This document shows, one piece after another, positions 7,417 through 15,087 of a stretch of DNA of 64,000 nt. Where the stretch lies: NCBI RefSeq assembly GCF_009720865.1, contig NZ_WNLA01000009.1:1-64000 (forward strand), read 5' to 3'. The position numbers were made by a program, and so were the translations under genes. Within the stretch, counting starts at the first letter, position 1. Each line of letters begins with the position of its first letter. The notes beneath the pieces are model-generated. The model worked only from the letters and a program-made list of their open reading frames with translations, was not told the DNA's origin and did not search any database. Source of the stretch: Pseudoduganella ginsengisoli. GTDB lineage: Bacteria; Pseudomonadota; Gammaproteobacteria; Burkholderiales; Burkholderiaceae_D.

Positions 7417-7569
7417 CTATAGCCGCCCAGTGAGCAGCATGACCAGCAAGACCAGCACAATGATGCCGGCAATACCGCTGGGGGCATAACCCCATCCGCG
7501 GCTGTATGGCCAGGCCGGCAAAGCACCCACTAAAACCAGTACCAGTACGATCAGCAATATGGTGCCCAT
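7417..7569 (-). CDS. DUF3309 family small membrane protein
   Basis: A 50-residue protein read on the minus strand from the ATG at 7569 to the TAG at 7417-7419. It starts MGTILLIVLVLVLVGALPAW and continues PYSRGWGYAPSGIAGIIVLVLLVMLLTGRL. Two membrane helices flank the PYSRGWGYAPSG turn, which is the signature of the DUF3309 family (usual length about 50). AAGGAG 6 bases upstream supports the start. It lies 9 bases after the glycine-zipper gene and 9 bases before the next one, so the three are an operon. Function is unknown; the family is common in stress-gene neighbourhoods of proteobacteria. Confidence 0.85.
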   Translation of the reverse strand: MGTILLIVLVLVLVGALPAWPYSRGWGYAPSGIAGIIVLVLLVMLLTGRL

Positions 7570-7578
7570 GACGTCTCC

Positions 7579-8022
7579 TTAGTAGCGATAAACACGGCCG
7601 TCGACGACACGCACGCGGTTGCCGATGCGCAGGTCGTACACGCTGTCCTGGTTGATGGTGCGGTAGTCGCCGTTATCCATGCGCACGGTGATCTGGTACG
7701 CGTCATACGGCTGGCTGCGGTTGTGTTCCACACTGTTGCCCACGACGGCGCCGCCAATTGCACCGGCTGCCGTTGCGGCGGCGCGGCCACTGCCGGAACC
7801 AATCTGGTTGCCCACCAGTGCGCCCACCAGGCCGCCCGTCACCGCGCCCACGCCACTGGTGGCAGGGTCGATGCGTACGGTTTGGATGGATTCAATCGTG
7901 CCATAGGTGGCGGCGCTGCCCATGGACGAGTAATTGGTCGATTGCACCGGGGTGTTCGAGCAGCCGGTGATCAGGGTAGAAGCCGCGATCATCAATGCTG
8001 CCATTGCTTGCGTTGTCTTCAT
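7579..8022 (-). CDS. Glycine-zipper 2TM lipoprotein (SlyB/PcP-like)
   Basis: This 147-residue lipoprotein has a lipobox (TLITGCS) and a glycine-zipper double-helix segment over about residues 55-95 (GVGAVTGGLVGALVGNQIGSGSGRAAATAAGAIGGAVVGNSVE), followed by a C-terminal region YQITVRMDNGDYRTINQDSVYDLRIGNRVRVVDGRVYRY. The layout is that of the SlyB/Pcp outer-membrane lipoprotein family. Such proteins help stabilise the outer membrane under stress. AAGGAG precedes the ATG. An operator-like palindrome (8077-8092) lies 62 bases upstream. It heads the operon with DUF3309. Confidence 0.9.
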   Translation of the reverse strand: MKTTQAMAALMIAASTLITGCSNTPVQSTNYSSMGSAATYGTIESIQTVRIDPATSGVGAVTGGLVGALVGNQIGSGSGRAAATAAGAIGGAVVGNSVEHNRSQPYDAYQITVRMDNGDYRTINQDSVYDLRIGNRVRVVDGRVYRY

Positions 8023-8076
8023 GTTGTTCTCCTTGGTGAGGATGCAAACAGATTAGTCAGCAACATGCACAGGGTC

Positions 8077-8092
8077 TGTGCGGTGACGCACG
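8077..8092 (-). promoter_or_regulatory. Crp/Fnr-like operator upstream of the glycine-zipper operon
   Basis: TGTGCG-GTGA-CGCACG. Centre 8084.5, 62 bases from the ATG. A weak minus-strand -10 (TAATCT, 8050-8055) puts the centre at about -41.5. Confidence 0.6.
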
Positions 8093-8113
8093 CTGTTTCC
8101 GGAGCGCGTTCTG

Positions 8114-8129
8114 TGTTCGATAGCGTACA
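8114..8129 (+). promoter_or_regulatory. Crp/Fnr-like operator upstream of the second BON gene
   Basis: TGTTCG-ATAG-CGTACA. Centre 8121.5. The best -10 at the expected place is weak (GACACT, 8151-8156). Forms a pair with 8077-8092 in the divergent region, one site per gene. Confidence 0.55.
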
Positions 8130-8248
8130 GATGAATCGGCGCAACTGTCCGACACTCCTGAACAACGGCCTGCTGCAGGCCCCTGCATGCCGGCATGGCA
8201 CCCATGCCGGTGGACTGCTCTGATGAGCACTAACCAAGGAGTCTTATC

Positions 8249-8563
8249 ATGAAATTTGCCCAAAAATTTGCTGCTGCCGTCTTTACCGCCGCCACCGCGT
8301 TTGCTGTTGTGGGCTGCGCTTCCACGCCAACCAAGGAAAGCGCCGGCGAATATGTTGACGATTCCATGCTGACCACCAAGGTCAAAGCCAGCATCTTCAA
8401 TGAGCCTTCGCTGAAATCCACGGAAATCAACGTGGAAACCTTTAAAGGCACGGTGCAGCTGAGCGGCTTTGTGGCGCAGCCTGCCGACATCACGCGCGCC
8501 GGTGAAATCGCCCGCAGCGTGAAGGGCGTGAAGGAAGTTAAAAACGACATCCGCGTGAAGTAA
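8249..8563 (+). CDS. BON-domain lipoprotein
   Basis: A 104-residue lipoprotein (lipobox AVVGCAS) with one BON domain (about residues 35-104: DDSMLTTKVKASIFNEPSLKSTEINVETFKGTVQLSGFV then ITRAGEIARSVKGVKEVKNDIRVK). It matches the BON protein at 1126-1428 in length and layout and is most likely its paralogue. AAGGAG is found 11 bases before the ATG. The gene is transcribed away from the glycine-zipper operon and has its own palindrome at 8114-8129. BON proteins of this type are envelope-stress proteins induced by osmotic or stationary-phase signals in other bacteria. Confidence 0.9.
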   Translation: MKFAQKFAAAVFTAATAFAVVGCASTPTKESAGEYVDDSMLTTKVKASIFNEPSLKSTEINVETFKGTVQLSGFVAQPADITRAGEIARSVKGVKEVKNDIRVK

Positions 8564-8602
8564 TGATGGCATGCGGGACCGCGACGGTCCCGCACCACTG
8601 CA

Positions 8603-9760
8603 ATGATGCCTGCCGCCTTTCCTCCCGAACCTGATGCTGCCGCCGAAGGGGAAAGCGGCGCTGCTGCCGAACGCCTCCCCATCCACGTCAATGCGCGCGG
8701 CCTCGCACTGGGCGTGATTGCCACCGTCGCCTTTCTCTATGCGTTGCAATGGTCGCGTGCGTTTCTCGTGCCGCTGTTGCTGGGCATCCTGATCACCTAT
8801 ACGCTGAACCCCGTCGTCTGCTGGCTGGAGCGGCTGCGTATTGCGCGCCCCGTGGGCGCCACGCTGCTGACGGCGTTTATTCTGTGCGGCCTGGCATTCG
8901 GCGCCGAGCGCCTACACGGTGAATTCCAGAACATCATGGACGAGCTGCCCACTGTTACACATAAAGTGTCGACGCTGTTGCGGGCCAAGCTGGGCAGCGG
9001 CCCCAGCACGCTGGAACGCATCCAGGCAGTGGCTAATGAAATTGAACAGGCGGCATCGGGCAGCGCAGCCCGCAAGCCTGCCGCGCGCAAGACGCCGTCC
9101 GAGACGGGCGGCATCAAGGTCATCGACTGGGTGTGGGCCGGTTCCATGGGACTGGCAGGCTTTGTGTCGCAAGCGACGATGGTGATTTTCCTCGTCTTCT
9201 TTTTACTGCTGGCAGGCGACACGTTCAAGCGCAAGCTCGTCAAGCTGACGGGGCCGTCGCTGACCCAGAAAAAAGTCACGGTGCACATCCTGGAAGACAT
9301 CAACAGTTCGATCCAGCGCTATATGTTCATGCTGCTGGTGACCAATGCGTTACTGGCGTTGCTGACGTGGCTGGCCTTGCAAGCCATCGGCCTGGAAAAT
9401 GCGGGTGCGTGGGCCATCGTGGCAGGCTTGCTGCACATCATGCCGTACTTTGGCCCGCTGCTGGTGACCAGCGCGACCGGGCTGGTCGCGTTCCTGCAAT
9501 TCGAATCGCTGGAAATGGTATTGCTGGTAGCGGGCGCGTCGCTGGCCATTGCCACCTTGGTGGGCACGTTTGTCACGACGTGGATGACGGGCAAGATCGC
9601 GCGCATGAATCCTGCCGCTGTCTTTGTCGGGCTGCTGTTCTGGGGCTGGCTGTGGGGCGTGTGGGGCTTGCTGCTGGGCGTGCCCGTGATTGTCATTGTC
9701 AAGGTGGTGGCCGAGCGCATCGAAGGCATGGAAATCGTTGCGGAATTGCTCGGCGAATAA
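8603..9760 (+). CDS. AI-2E family transporter (PerM-like)
   Basis: A 385-residue inner-membrane protein with about eight helices arranged as in the AI-2E/PerM family: a helix pair near residues 35-75 (LGVIATVAFLYAL, AFLVPLLLGILITYTLNPVVCWLE), a soluble helical insert (about 85-190) and a C-terminal group containing LLHIMPYFGPLL and FWGWLWGVWGLLLGVPVIVIVKV, which carry the family's typical PYFG and GxLLGVP motifs. Members export small molecules or act as Na+/H+ antiporters; the substrate here cannot be read. The protein follows the BON gene by 39 bases without a visible terminator. Confidence 0.88.
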   Translation: MMPAAFPPEPDAAAEGESGAAAERLPIHVNARGLALGVIATVAFLYALQWSRAFLVPLLLGILITYTLNPVVCWLERLRIARPVGATLLTAFILCGLAFGAERLHGEFQNIMDELPTVTHKVSTLLRAKLGSGPSTLERIQAVANEIEQAASGSAARKPAARKTPSETGGIKVIDWVWAGSMGLAGFVSQATMVIFLVFFLLLAGDTFKRKLVKLTGPSLTQKKVTVHILEDINSSIQRYMFMLLVTNALLALLTWLALQAIGLENAGAWAIVAGLLHIMPYFGPLLVTSATGLVAFLQFESLEMVLLVAGASLAIATLVGTFVTTWMTGKIARMNPAAVFVGLLFWGWLWGVWGLLLGVPVIVIVKVVAERIEGMEIVAELLGE

Positions 9761-9767
9761 CCACCGG

Positions 9768-10667
9768 TCAGCCCATTTTCAACTCGCCGTGTTCATCGCG
9801 CGGATGGTGTTTCAGGCTGCCGATCTGCAGCGCATACTGGCGCGCGAATTCCGCACCGAGGAAAAAAATCTGCGCCGAGTAATACACCCACAGCAGCAGG
9901 GCTATCAGCGAACCCGCCGCACCAAAGCTGTCGGCCACGCCGCTGTTGCCGATGTACGCGCCAATCGCATATTTGCCCAGGGTGAACAGTGCTGCCGTGC
10001 CCAGCGCGCCAATCACGACGTCGCGCCACGACAGTTTTATACGCGGCAGCATTTTGTAGATCACGCCGAACATGGCGGCAATGACCATAAAGCTGATGAC
10101 CCAGTTAAGGCCCGTCAACAGCATGGTGGTATTGCTCCAGTGGCCCTGCCAGAATTTTTCCACGACCGACAGGACGGCGCTGACCACCAGCGACACCAGC
10201 AGCAGGAAGCCCAGCACCAGCACCATGCCAAACGACAGCAGGCGCGTGCGGATGGTATCCCACAGCGACCCTTTTGTGAGCGGGGGCAATTGCCAGATTT
10301 CGTCGAGGCTGGCTTTAAGTTCCGCAAACACCGTGGTGGCGCCGAACAGCAGCAGGATACCGGCAATCAGCGTGGCCCACATGCCATCAACATGGTTGCG
10401 CGCACCGGCCAGAATCGCTTGCAGCGCTTCCGCGCCGCGCGCGCCCATCAGGCCACGCAATTGTTCAAACAATTCGCCCTGCGCCGCCTGCTGGCCATAA
10501 AACAAGCCGGCAATGGCAATCACCAGGACCAGGATGGGGGCAATGGAAAACGCGGTATAAAAGGCGAGGGCGGCGCCCTTGCTGCTGTCGCGGTGCTCAA
10601 ACCATTCCGTGATGGTACACATTGCAACCGTGCGCAGGGTGCGGCCCCGATGACGCAGTATTCTCAT
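9768..10667 (-). CDS. YihY/BrkB family inner-membrane protein
   Basis: About 299 residues with six membrane helices. Diagnostic pieces are SSKGAALAFYTAFSIAPILVLVIAIAGLFYG in the first third and LIALLLWVYYSAQIFFLGAEFARQYALQIG at the end, both typical of the YihY/BrkB (once called RNase BN) family. The frame is open to 10697, but that upstream ATG lies inside the terminator of the ompA gene; the ATG at 10667 (MRILRHRG) has GGAG 8 bases upstream and is preferred. It converges with the AI-2E gene, 7 bases apart. Function of the family is unsettled. Confidence 0.88.
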   Translation of the reverse strand: MRILRHRGRTLRTVAMCTITEWFEHRDSSKGAALAFYTAFSIAPILVLVIAIAGLFYGQQAAQGELFEQLRGLMGARGAEALQAILAGARNHVDGMWATLIAGILLLFGATTVFAELKASLDEIWQLPPLTKGSLWDTIRTRLLSFGMVLVLGFLLLVSLVVSAVLSVVEKFWQGHWSNTTMLLTGLNWVISFMVIAAMFGVIYKMLPRIKLSWRDVVIGALGTAALFTLGKYAIGAYIGNSGVADSFGAAGSLIALLLWVYYSAQIFFLGAEFARQYALQIGSLKHHPRDEHGELKMG

Positions 10668-10685
10668 CAGTAGGCTCCACAAAAG

Positions 10686-10715
10686 AAAAGGGGCCAATGG
10701 TGTTTGGCCCCTTTT
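10686..10715 (-). terminator. Rho-independent terminator of the OmpA porin gene
   Basis: Perfect 12-bp stem AAAAGGGGCCAA (10686-10697) / TTGGCCCCTTTT (10704-10715), with a T-rich tail on the minus strand. Lies 18 bases after the OmpA stop. Confidence 0.9.
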
Positions 10716-10733
10716 CGTGATTGCTGCAGAAAG

Positions 10734-11780
10734 TTAGTTCACGCGGCGTTCAATCGTCACTTGGTCGATTTCAACGCGGCGGTTAGGTTCCAGGCACTTG
10801 ATCAAGTCTGCACGCTTTTGCTTCTTCGCGTCGCATGCCACGAGCGGGTTCGCTTCGCCTTTGCCAATCGCGTTCAGACGGTCCGCTGCCACGCCTTTGC
10901 CCACCAGGTATTGCTTGACGGAGTTGGCGCGCTGTTCGGACAGCTTCTGGTTGTATTTGTCGGAACCCAGGCGGTCCGTGTAGCCTGTGATGGTGACGTT
11001 GTTCACGGATGGGTTGTTCACCAGCAAGGTGGCCAGTTCGTCCAGCTTAGGCTGGTTCGGGTTCAGCTTGGCGCTGTCGAATGCGAACAGTTCGGTAGCC
11101 GACATCGTCACTTTTTCAAACTTCGGCGCAGGTGGTGCTGGTGGCGGTGGTGGCGGCGGCGCTACTGGCGCTGGTTCCGGTGCGGGTGCGGCTTTTGGCG
11201 CCGGTGCCGGCGGCACTGGCTTCGCGCCCAGCGCGTAGTTCAGGCCCACGGTCAGGTACAGGTTGTTGGCTTTGTCGCCGGCAGCCGGGAAAGCGGAACC
11301 GCGCAGGAAGCCGTGCACGTTGCGCAGGTCGGCTTGCAGCGACAGGCGGTCCGTCATGTCAGCCTGGAAGCCCAGGCCGGCGCTGACGAATGGCGAACTT
11401 TTTTGTGTTTGCGGGTTGATGCGCAGGTTGGTCTTGTCGCGCTCTGCACCGGCGCCCACCACGATGAATGGACGGAACGACTTACGGGAGAACAGGTACA
11501 GGCCATCGAGGCCCAGGGTTTCTTGCTGGTAGCGCTGGCCGGCTTCTTTCGAGCGGGCATAGGTGTAACCCATTTGCACGTCCCAGTTGTCGGTCACTGG
11601 CTTACCGAATTTCAGGCCGGCGCCGTAGCCGGTTTTGTCCACGCCAAAGTCCGAATCCGGTTTCATGGCGCTGATCGATGGCTGGATGTACCAGGAAGGA
11701 TTGATGGCTGCGTCTTGCGCCATGGCGGCGGTCGAGCACAGCAAAGCCGTGGCGATTGCGATTTTCTTAATGTTATTCAC
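10734..11780 (-). CDS. OmpA family outer-membrane protein
   Basis: The 348-residue protein has a signal peptide (MNNIKKIAIATALLCSTAAMAQ), an eight-stranded beta-barrel (about 25-185), a proline-alanine linker (PVPPAPAPKAAPAPEPAPVAPPPPPPPAP, about 190-220) and a C-terminal OmpA domain (about 225-348) with NNVTITGYTDRLGSDKYNQKLSEQRANSVKQYL and PNRRVEID. This is a typical major OmpA porin of Burkholderiales, linking the outer membrane to peptidoglycan. It has the strongest operator of the set, a perfect 16-bp palindrome at 11879-11894, and its own terminator, so it is probably monocistronic and highly expressed. Confidence 0.93.
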   Translation of the reverse strand: MNNIKKIAIATALLCSTAAMAQDAAINPSWYIQPSISAMKPDSDFGVDKTGYGAGLKFGKPVTDNWDVQMGYTYARSKEAGQRYQQETLGLDGLYLFSRKSFRPFIVVGAGAERDKTNLRINPQTQKSSPFVSAGLGFQADMTDRLSLQADLRNVHGFLRGSAFPAAGDKANNLYLTVGLNYALGAKPVPPAPAPKAAPAPEPAPVAPPPPPPPAPPAPKFEKVTMSATELFAFDSAKLNPNQPKLDELATLLVNNPSVNNVTITGYTDRLGSDKYNQKLSEQRANSVKQYLVGKGVAADRLNAIGKGEANPLVACDAKKQKRADLIKCLEPNRRVEIDQVTIERRVN

Positions 11781-11878
11781 AAGTTACTCCCGATGTTTAA
11801 AGGGTAGTGCTGTTGCACCACAATATTTCCAGCATGTCGCTGTTGGACTGCACTTTATGGACATTCGTACAACGTCAC

Positions 11879-11894
11879 TGTGCGCTAGCGCACA
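11879..11894 (-). promoter_or_regulatory. Perfect 16-bp palindrome, best Crp/Fnr-like operator
   Basis: TGTGCGCTAGCGCACA, a perfect palindrome. Centre 11886.5. On the minus strand a -10 candidate TAAAGT (11852-11857) places the centre about 41.5 bases from the inferred start of the ompA transcript. Confidence 0.7.
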
Positions 11895-11961
11895 TGCATA
11901 TCGTCATCGTTGCGGAATTACTACAGTCCAGTCCCGGACAGCCGTCACGGTGGCCGCCCGT

Positions 11962-11998
11962 AAAAAGCCGCGCCGCACCAAAAATGGTGCGGCGCGGC
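11962..11998 (-). terminator. Rho-independent terminator of the collagen-like lipoprotein gene
   Basis: Perfect 13-bp stem GCCGCGCCGCACC (11967-11979) / GGTGCGGCGCGGC (11986-11998), followed on the minus strand by TTTTT (11962-11966). Confidence 0.9.
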
Positions 11999-12077
11999 AT
12001 TTATTGTAACAGAGTAACTTAAACCGCCCGAAGCGGCATCGTTGGTTACAAACTGAAACGCTTACTTAATAAACGAC

Positions 12078-12320
12078 TCAGCGGGCAGGCTCGGCGGGTG
12101 GGACCACGACCGTGGTATCGCCTGGTTTGCCCGGCTCACCTTGCGGACCAGGCGCGCCCTGTGGACCTTGCGGGCCTGGAGGACCTGGGACGGGTACAGG
12201 GACAGGCACGGCGGCCGGCGCCGGCGTTTCCACGACAGGCGGGCTGTTGTTGACTGTTTTTTCACATGCGGTGAGGGTGAGGGCGGCCGCCACGGCGGCC
12301 AGCAGCATAGGTAATTTCAT
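12078..12320 (-). CDS. Collagen-like (Gly-X-Y) lipoprotein
   Basis: An 80-residue lipoprotein: signal with lipobox (LTLTACEK), then a Pro/Val/Ala-rich spacer (PPVVETPAPAAVPVPVPVP), then a short collagen-like repeat GPPGPQGPQGAPGPQGEPGKPGD and a hydrophilic tail. The Gly-X-Y repeat (about eight triplets) is enough to suggest a tiny collagen-type trimer on a lipid anchor. The longer open frame to 12407 lacks a ribosome site; the ATG at 12320 has AAGGACG 6 bases upstream. An operator-like site (12380-12395) and a -10 candidate (TATGCT, 12353-12358) precede it. Function unknown. Confidence 0.8.
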   Translation of the reverse strand: MKLPMLLAAVAAALTLTACEKTVNNSPPVVETPAPAAVPVPVPVPGPPGPQGPQGAPGPQGEPGKPGDTTVVVPPAEPAR

Positions 12321-12379
12321 GATGTCGTCCTTCACATGGATAAGGTGCCGCCAGCATAAAACCCGCCGCAGCCCGCTTC

Positions 12380-12395
12380 TGTTCGGGAACGCACC
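12380..12395 (-). promoter_or_regulatory. Crp/Fnr-like operator upstream of the collagen-like gene
   Basis: TGTTCG-GGAA-CGCACC. Centre 12387.5; minus-strand -10 TATGCT (12353-12358) gives a centre at about -41.5. The same TATGCT hexamer stands at the same distance in front of the AsmA gene. Confidence 0.55.
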
Positions 12396-12444
12396 CAACC
12401 ATTCCATAACAATTTGCCTACGTATTTCCAGTATTGCTCACTTA

Positions 12445-12460
12445 TGTTCGTTGCCGCACA
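12445..12460 (+). promoter_or_regulatory. Crp/Fnr-like operator upstream of the winged-helix gene
   Basis: TGTTCG-TTGC-CGCACA, five-sixths symmetric. It probably serves the plus-strand gene at 12583; only a weak -10 (CATCCT, 12482-12487) is found at the matching distance. Confidence 0.5.
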
Positions 12461-12582
12461 GACCAAAAACTGACGGAAAGGCATCCTGATTACCAGATGT
12501 AGACGACGCACGGCGCCTGAATCCACGGCGCGTGCCGCGATCCACAGAATCGCGCCTCTGGCTATTGATAAGGAGTATTCAC

Positions 12583-13203
12583 ATGCATGCATTCAGAGAA
12601 AACCAAGAGTCCAGCCTCGCTGATCAGCACGAACCGGCAAAGTTGACGGAGAAGCCGAGACTGGCACTGGTGGAGCGTCCCGGCCCCGTCCCTGAGCGCA
12701 AGCCACTGTCCCTGGCATCGATCGAGCGCGTCCGCTCGACGTCCGCTACCCTGCGCCGCATTGAAAACATGCAAAAGTTGATTGCTGAACTGCAACAGCA
12801 TGAAATGCTGGCGGATGAAATCGCCTGGTTCCTGAAATTTTCGCCGTCGGGCGCCCGCAAATATATCCGCGACTTGCGCGATGCGGGTGTGATTGAATTG
12901 TCCCGCTATATTGAAGGCACCGCGACGTACCTGGGCAAGGCTGTGTATCAATTGACGCCCGACGCGGAGCGCGTTAAACAATTCCTGGGCGCCATTTCCC
13001 AGCCCAAACGCGAAGGCACGCCGCCCCGTAAAGAACGCCCCAGCCTGCGCGAGCAAGCCATGGCCGGCGCCGGCCGCCACTTCCACATCCTGGCCGATGA
13101 TACGCACTATGCGATCCGCGTGAACCGCGGCCCCGTGACGCGCGACCCGCTGGTGGCCGCCCTGTTTGGCGCCGCGCCATCGATGCAAAAAGCGCAGTCC
13201 TGA
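12583..13203 (+). CDS. Winged-helix DNA-binding protein, unknown target
   Basis: About 206 residues from the ATG at 12583, chosen because AAGGAG lies 8 bases upstream; the frame opens earlier at 12532. The central part (about 55-125) looks like a winged helix: LIAELQQHEMLADEIAWFLKFSPSGARKYIRDLRDAGVIELSRYIEGTATYLGKAVYQLT, with a recognition helix near SPSGARKYIRDLRDAG. The N-terminal 50 residues are polar and probably disordered, the C-terminal part is basic and unlike a known ligand domain. It could be a local transcription regulator. It is not a Crp/Fnr protein, so it is not an obvious binder of the palindromes. Confidence 0.7.
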   Translation: MHAFRENQESSLADQHEPAKLTEKPRLALVERPGPVPERKPLSLASIERVRSTSATLRRIENMQKLIAELQQHEMLADEIAWFLKFSPSGARKYIRDLRDAGVIELSRYIEGTATYLGKAVYQLTPDAERVKQFLGAISQPKREGTPPRKERPSLREQAMAGAGRHFHILADDTHYAIRVNRGPVTRDPLVAALFGAAPSMQKAQS

Positions 13204-13225
13204 CCGCGCCGTCGTGCTACAGTAA

Positions 13226-13253
13226 AAACAGCCGGACTTCGTTCCGGCTGTTT
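13226..13253 (+). terminator. Rho-independent terminator after the winged-helix gene
   Basis: AAACAGCCGGA (13226-13236) / TCCGGCTGTTT (13243-13253), 11-bp perfect stem with a 6-base loop. Confidence 0.85.
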
Positions 13254-13323
13254 GCATTGATGCGCTTGAATTGCTCATTGAATTGCATTGTTGGAACCCC
13301 ATCTTGGTGGCTGACCGATAACA

Positions 13324-14235
13324 ATGGACGGCACTATGGAAGCATTGTGGTGGATTCCCCTGCTGGCGCTGGCATGCGCCTTGCCTTTTCTGGTGCCCCG
13401 CTGGCGGTTGCAGCGCGCGCTGGCGCAACCTTTGCCACCGCATGCGCTGGCGATTGTTGAGCGCAATATCCCCCCCTACCGCCGCATGGATGCGGCCACG
13501 CAGCAGCAATTACTGCAATTAACGAAGCATTTCCTGCACACGAAAAAATTTGTCGGGTGCGAAGGCTTGGAAATCACGGACGAAATGCGCTACACGATTG
13601 CCGGGCAAGCCAGCATGCTGGTACTGAACCGGCCCAATAAAGTGTACCGCGCGCTGCATACCATTCTGGTCTATCCTGGCGCTTTCCTCGTGCCCCGGCG
13701 TGAAGTGGGGGCGGGCGGCGTCGTCACGGATATGCGGCAAACGCTGCTGGGCGAATCGTGGGAAGATGGCCGGGTTGTGCTGTCTTGGGATGACGTGCTG
13801 CATGCATCGCATCACTGGGGCGAAAGCCACCATGTCGTTCTGCACGAGTTTGCGCACCAGCTCGACAGTGAATCCGGCCACACGAATGGCGCGCCTTACC
13901 TCGGCAGTCCGGACAGTTACCGCAGCTGGTCCGCCGTGCTGTCGCGTGACTTTGCTAACTTGCAATACGACGCTTACTATGGCCGCACGGACAGCGTAAT
14001 GGACCATTATGGCGCAACCAGTCCGGCGGAATTCTTTGCCGTGGCGACGGAAACTTTCTTTGGCAAGCCGTGGCAAATGCGCGAACGCCATCCGGCCTTG
14101 TATGACGAATTGCAAAAGTATTACCGCGTCGACCCGCGCGACTGGACCGATGCACCGCCGCCGGCCTGGACGCCGGACGTGGTATTCACGGCGCCTTCCA
14201 CGTTGGGCCGCTCCTACGCCATTGCCAACTGGTAA
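13324..14235 (+). CDS. MtfA-like zinc-dependent peptidase (M90)
   Basis: A 303-residue protein with an N-terminal hydrophobic helix (ALWWIPLLALACALPFLV) and an MtfA-type zinc-peptidase domain. The metal site HEFAHQLD (first His about residue 174) and the later segment YGATSPAEFFAVATETFFGKPWQM with the third ligand Glu are clearly seen. MtfA in E. coli titrates the Mlc repressor and has aminopeptidase activity; the membrane helix here is common in the betaproteobacterial branch. Two ATG codons (13324 and 13336) are possible starts and neither has a strong ribosome site. Family call is firm; the target is not known. Confidence 0.88.
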   Translation: MDGTMEALWWIPLLALACALPFLVPRWRLQRALAQPLPPHALAIVERNIPPYRRMDAATQQQLLQLTKHFLHTKKFVGCEGLEITDEMRYTIAGQASMLVLNRPNKVYRALHTILVYPGAFLVPRREVGAGGVVTDMRQTLLGESWEDGRVVLSWDDVLHASHHWGESHHVVLHEFAHQLDSESGHTNGAPYLGSPDSYRSWSAVLSRDFANLQYDAYYGRTDSVMDHYGATSPAEFFAVATETFFGKPWQMRERHPALYDELQKYYRVDPRDWTDAPPPAWTPDVVFTAPSTLGRSYAIANW

Positions 14236-14245
14236 TCTACACTCC

Positions 14246-14261
14246 CGTGCGTGAGCGCACG
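14246..14261 (+). promoter_or_regulatory. Crp/Fnr-like operator upstream of the glycine-zipper stress gene
   Basis: CGTGCG-TGAG-CGCACG, symmetric in all six flanking bases of each arm. Centre 14253.5, 66 bases before the ATG at 14320. No good -10 is found at the expected spacing. Confidence 0.5.
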
Positions 14262-14319
14262 GACTGCCTGCGCCGGTACGGGCAAGCTGGTGCGCCAATA
14301 CTTCACACAGGAGCGCACC

Positions 14320-14892
14320 ATGAGCACCATCATTGCAGGCCATTTTCAATTGCAGGAAGAAACCGCGCGCGCACGCGATGCATTGCTGGCGGCGGGGTTT
14401 CCTGAAGCACGCATCAGTACTTTTTTCGTCAATCCACCGGGCCAGCACAATGCGCTGGACTTGGGCGGCGACCGTGACAAATCGCCCGGCGCCAAGGAAA
14501 GCGATGCCGGCGTGGCCAAAGGCGTTGCGGCCGGCAGCGCCGTAGGCGCTGTGGTGGGCGCGGCAACTGCCCCCGTGACGGGACCGCTGGGCGCCGTCGT
14601 GGGCGCGCTGGTCGGCGGCCACGTGGGTTCGCTGTACAGCTTTTCCCACATGAAGGAAGCGGGGGAGGCGGAACAGGGCAGTATCGCCAACGAAGTCGAG
14701 CAGCGGCCCAGTGGCATGCTGGTGGCCGTGGCCCTGGGCGATACGGATGACATGCTGGCGCAAGAACAGCGCGCCATCGACGTGCTGCGCCAGCTGGGCG
14801 CCCACCACATTGAAGAAGCAGAAGGCAACATTATTGACGGCGACTGGCAGGATTTCAATCCGCTGTCGCTGCCCGTATTCATCACCCGCTGA
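14320..14892 (+). CDS. Glycine-zipper stress protein (general stress protein 17M-like)
   Basis: About 190 residues from the ATG at 14320, which has AGGAG 7 bases upstream. The N-terminal part (IIAGHFQLQEETARARDALLAAGFPEARISTFFVN) resembles the GSP17M/YflT-type fold, the centre is a glycine-zipper double helix (GVAAGSAVGAVVGAATAPVTGPLGAVVGALVGGHVGSL), and the C-terminal part repeats a ferredoxin-like pattern (MLVAVALGDTDDMLAQEQRAIDVLRQLGAHHIEEAEG). No signal peptide is seen, so it is probably an inner-membrane or soluble stress protein. The operator-like site 66 bases upstream ties it to the other envelope genes. Exact function unknown. Confidence 0.8.
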   Translation: MSTIIAGHFQLQEETARARDALLAAGFPEARISTFFVNPPGQHNALDLGGDRDKSPGAKESDAGVAKGVAAGSAVGAVVGAATAPVTGPLGAVVGALVGGHVGSLYSFSHMKEAGEAEQGSIANEVEQRPSGMLVAVALGDTDDMLAQEQRAIDVLRQLGAHHIEEAEGNIIDGDWQDFNPLSLPVFITR

Positions 14893-15087
14893 ACCACCCT
14901 GTGCGTGTTGCAGCGCTGCACACATTTCCCCAAGAATTGTTTGAAGCACGGCGTTGTTGGCTACGTTAGTTGCTACAATCAAAATACGAACTGGGATGCC
15001 CGGCCTGAAGGCTGGGCGCCCATGTCGTAGTAAAGCGATCCTCACACACCCGCCACCACGGGAAGTTATCAATAAAGGGGAGCTGCG

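Noticed and set aside
14900..14925. Palindrome TGCAGCGCTGCA with flanking GTGT/ACACA
   Set aside because: It resembles the operator set at first glance, but its core and spacing differ (no CG-N4-CG), and it lies about 180 bases from the next start codon.
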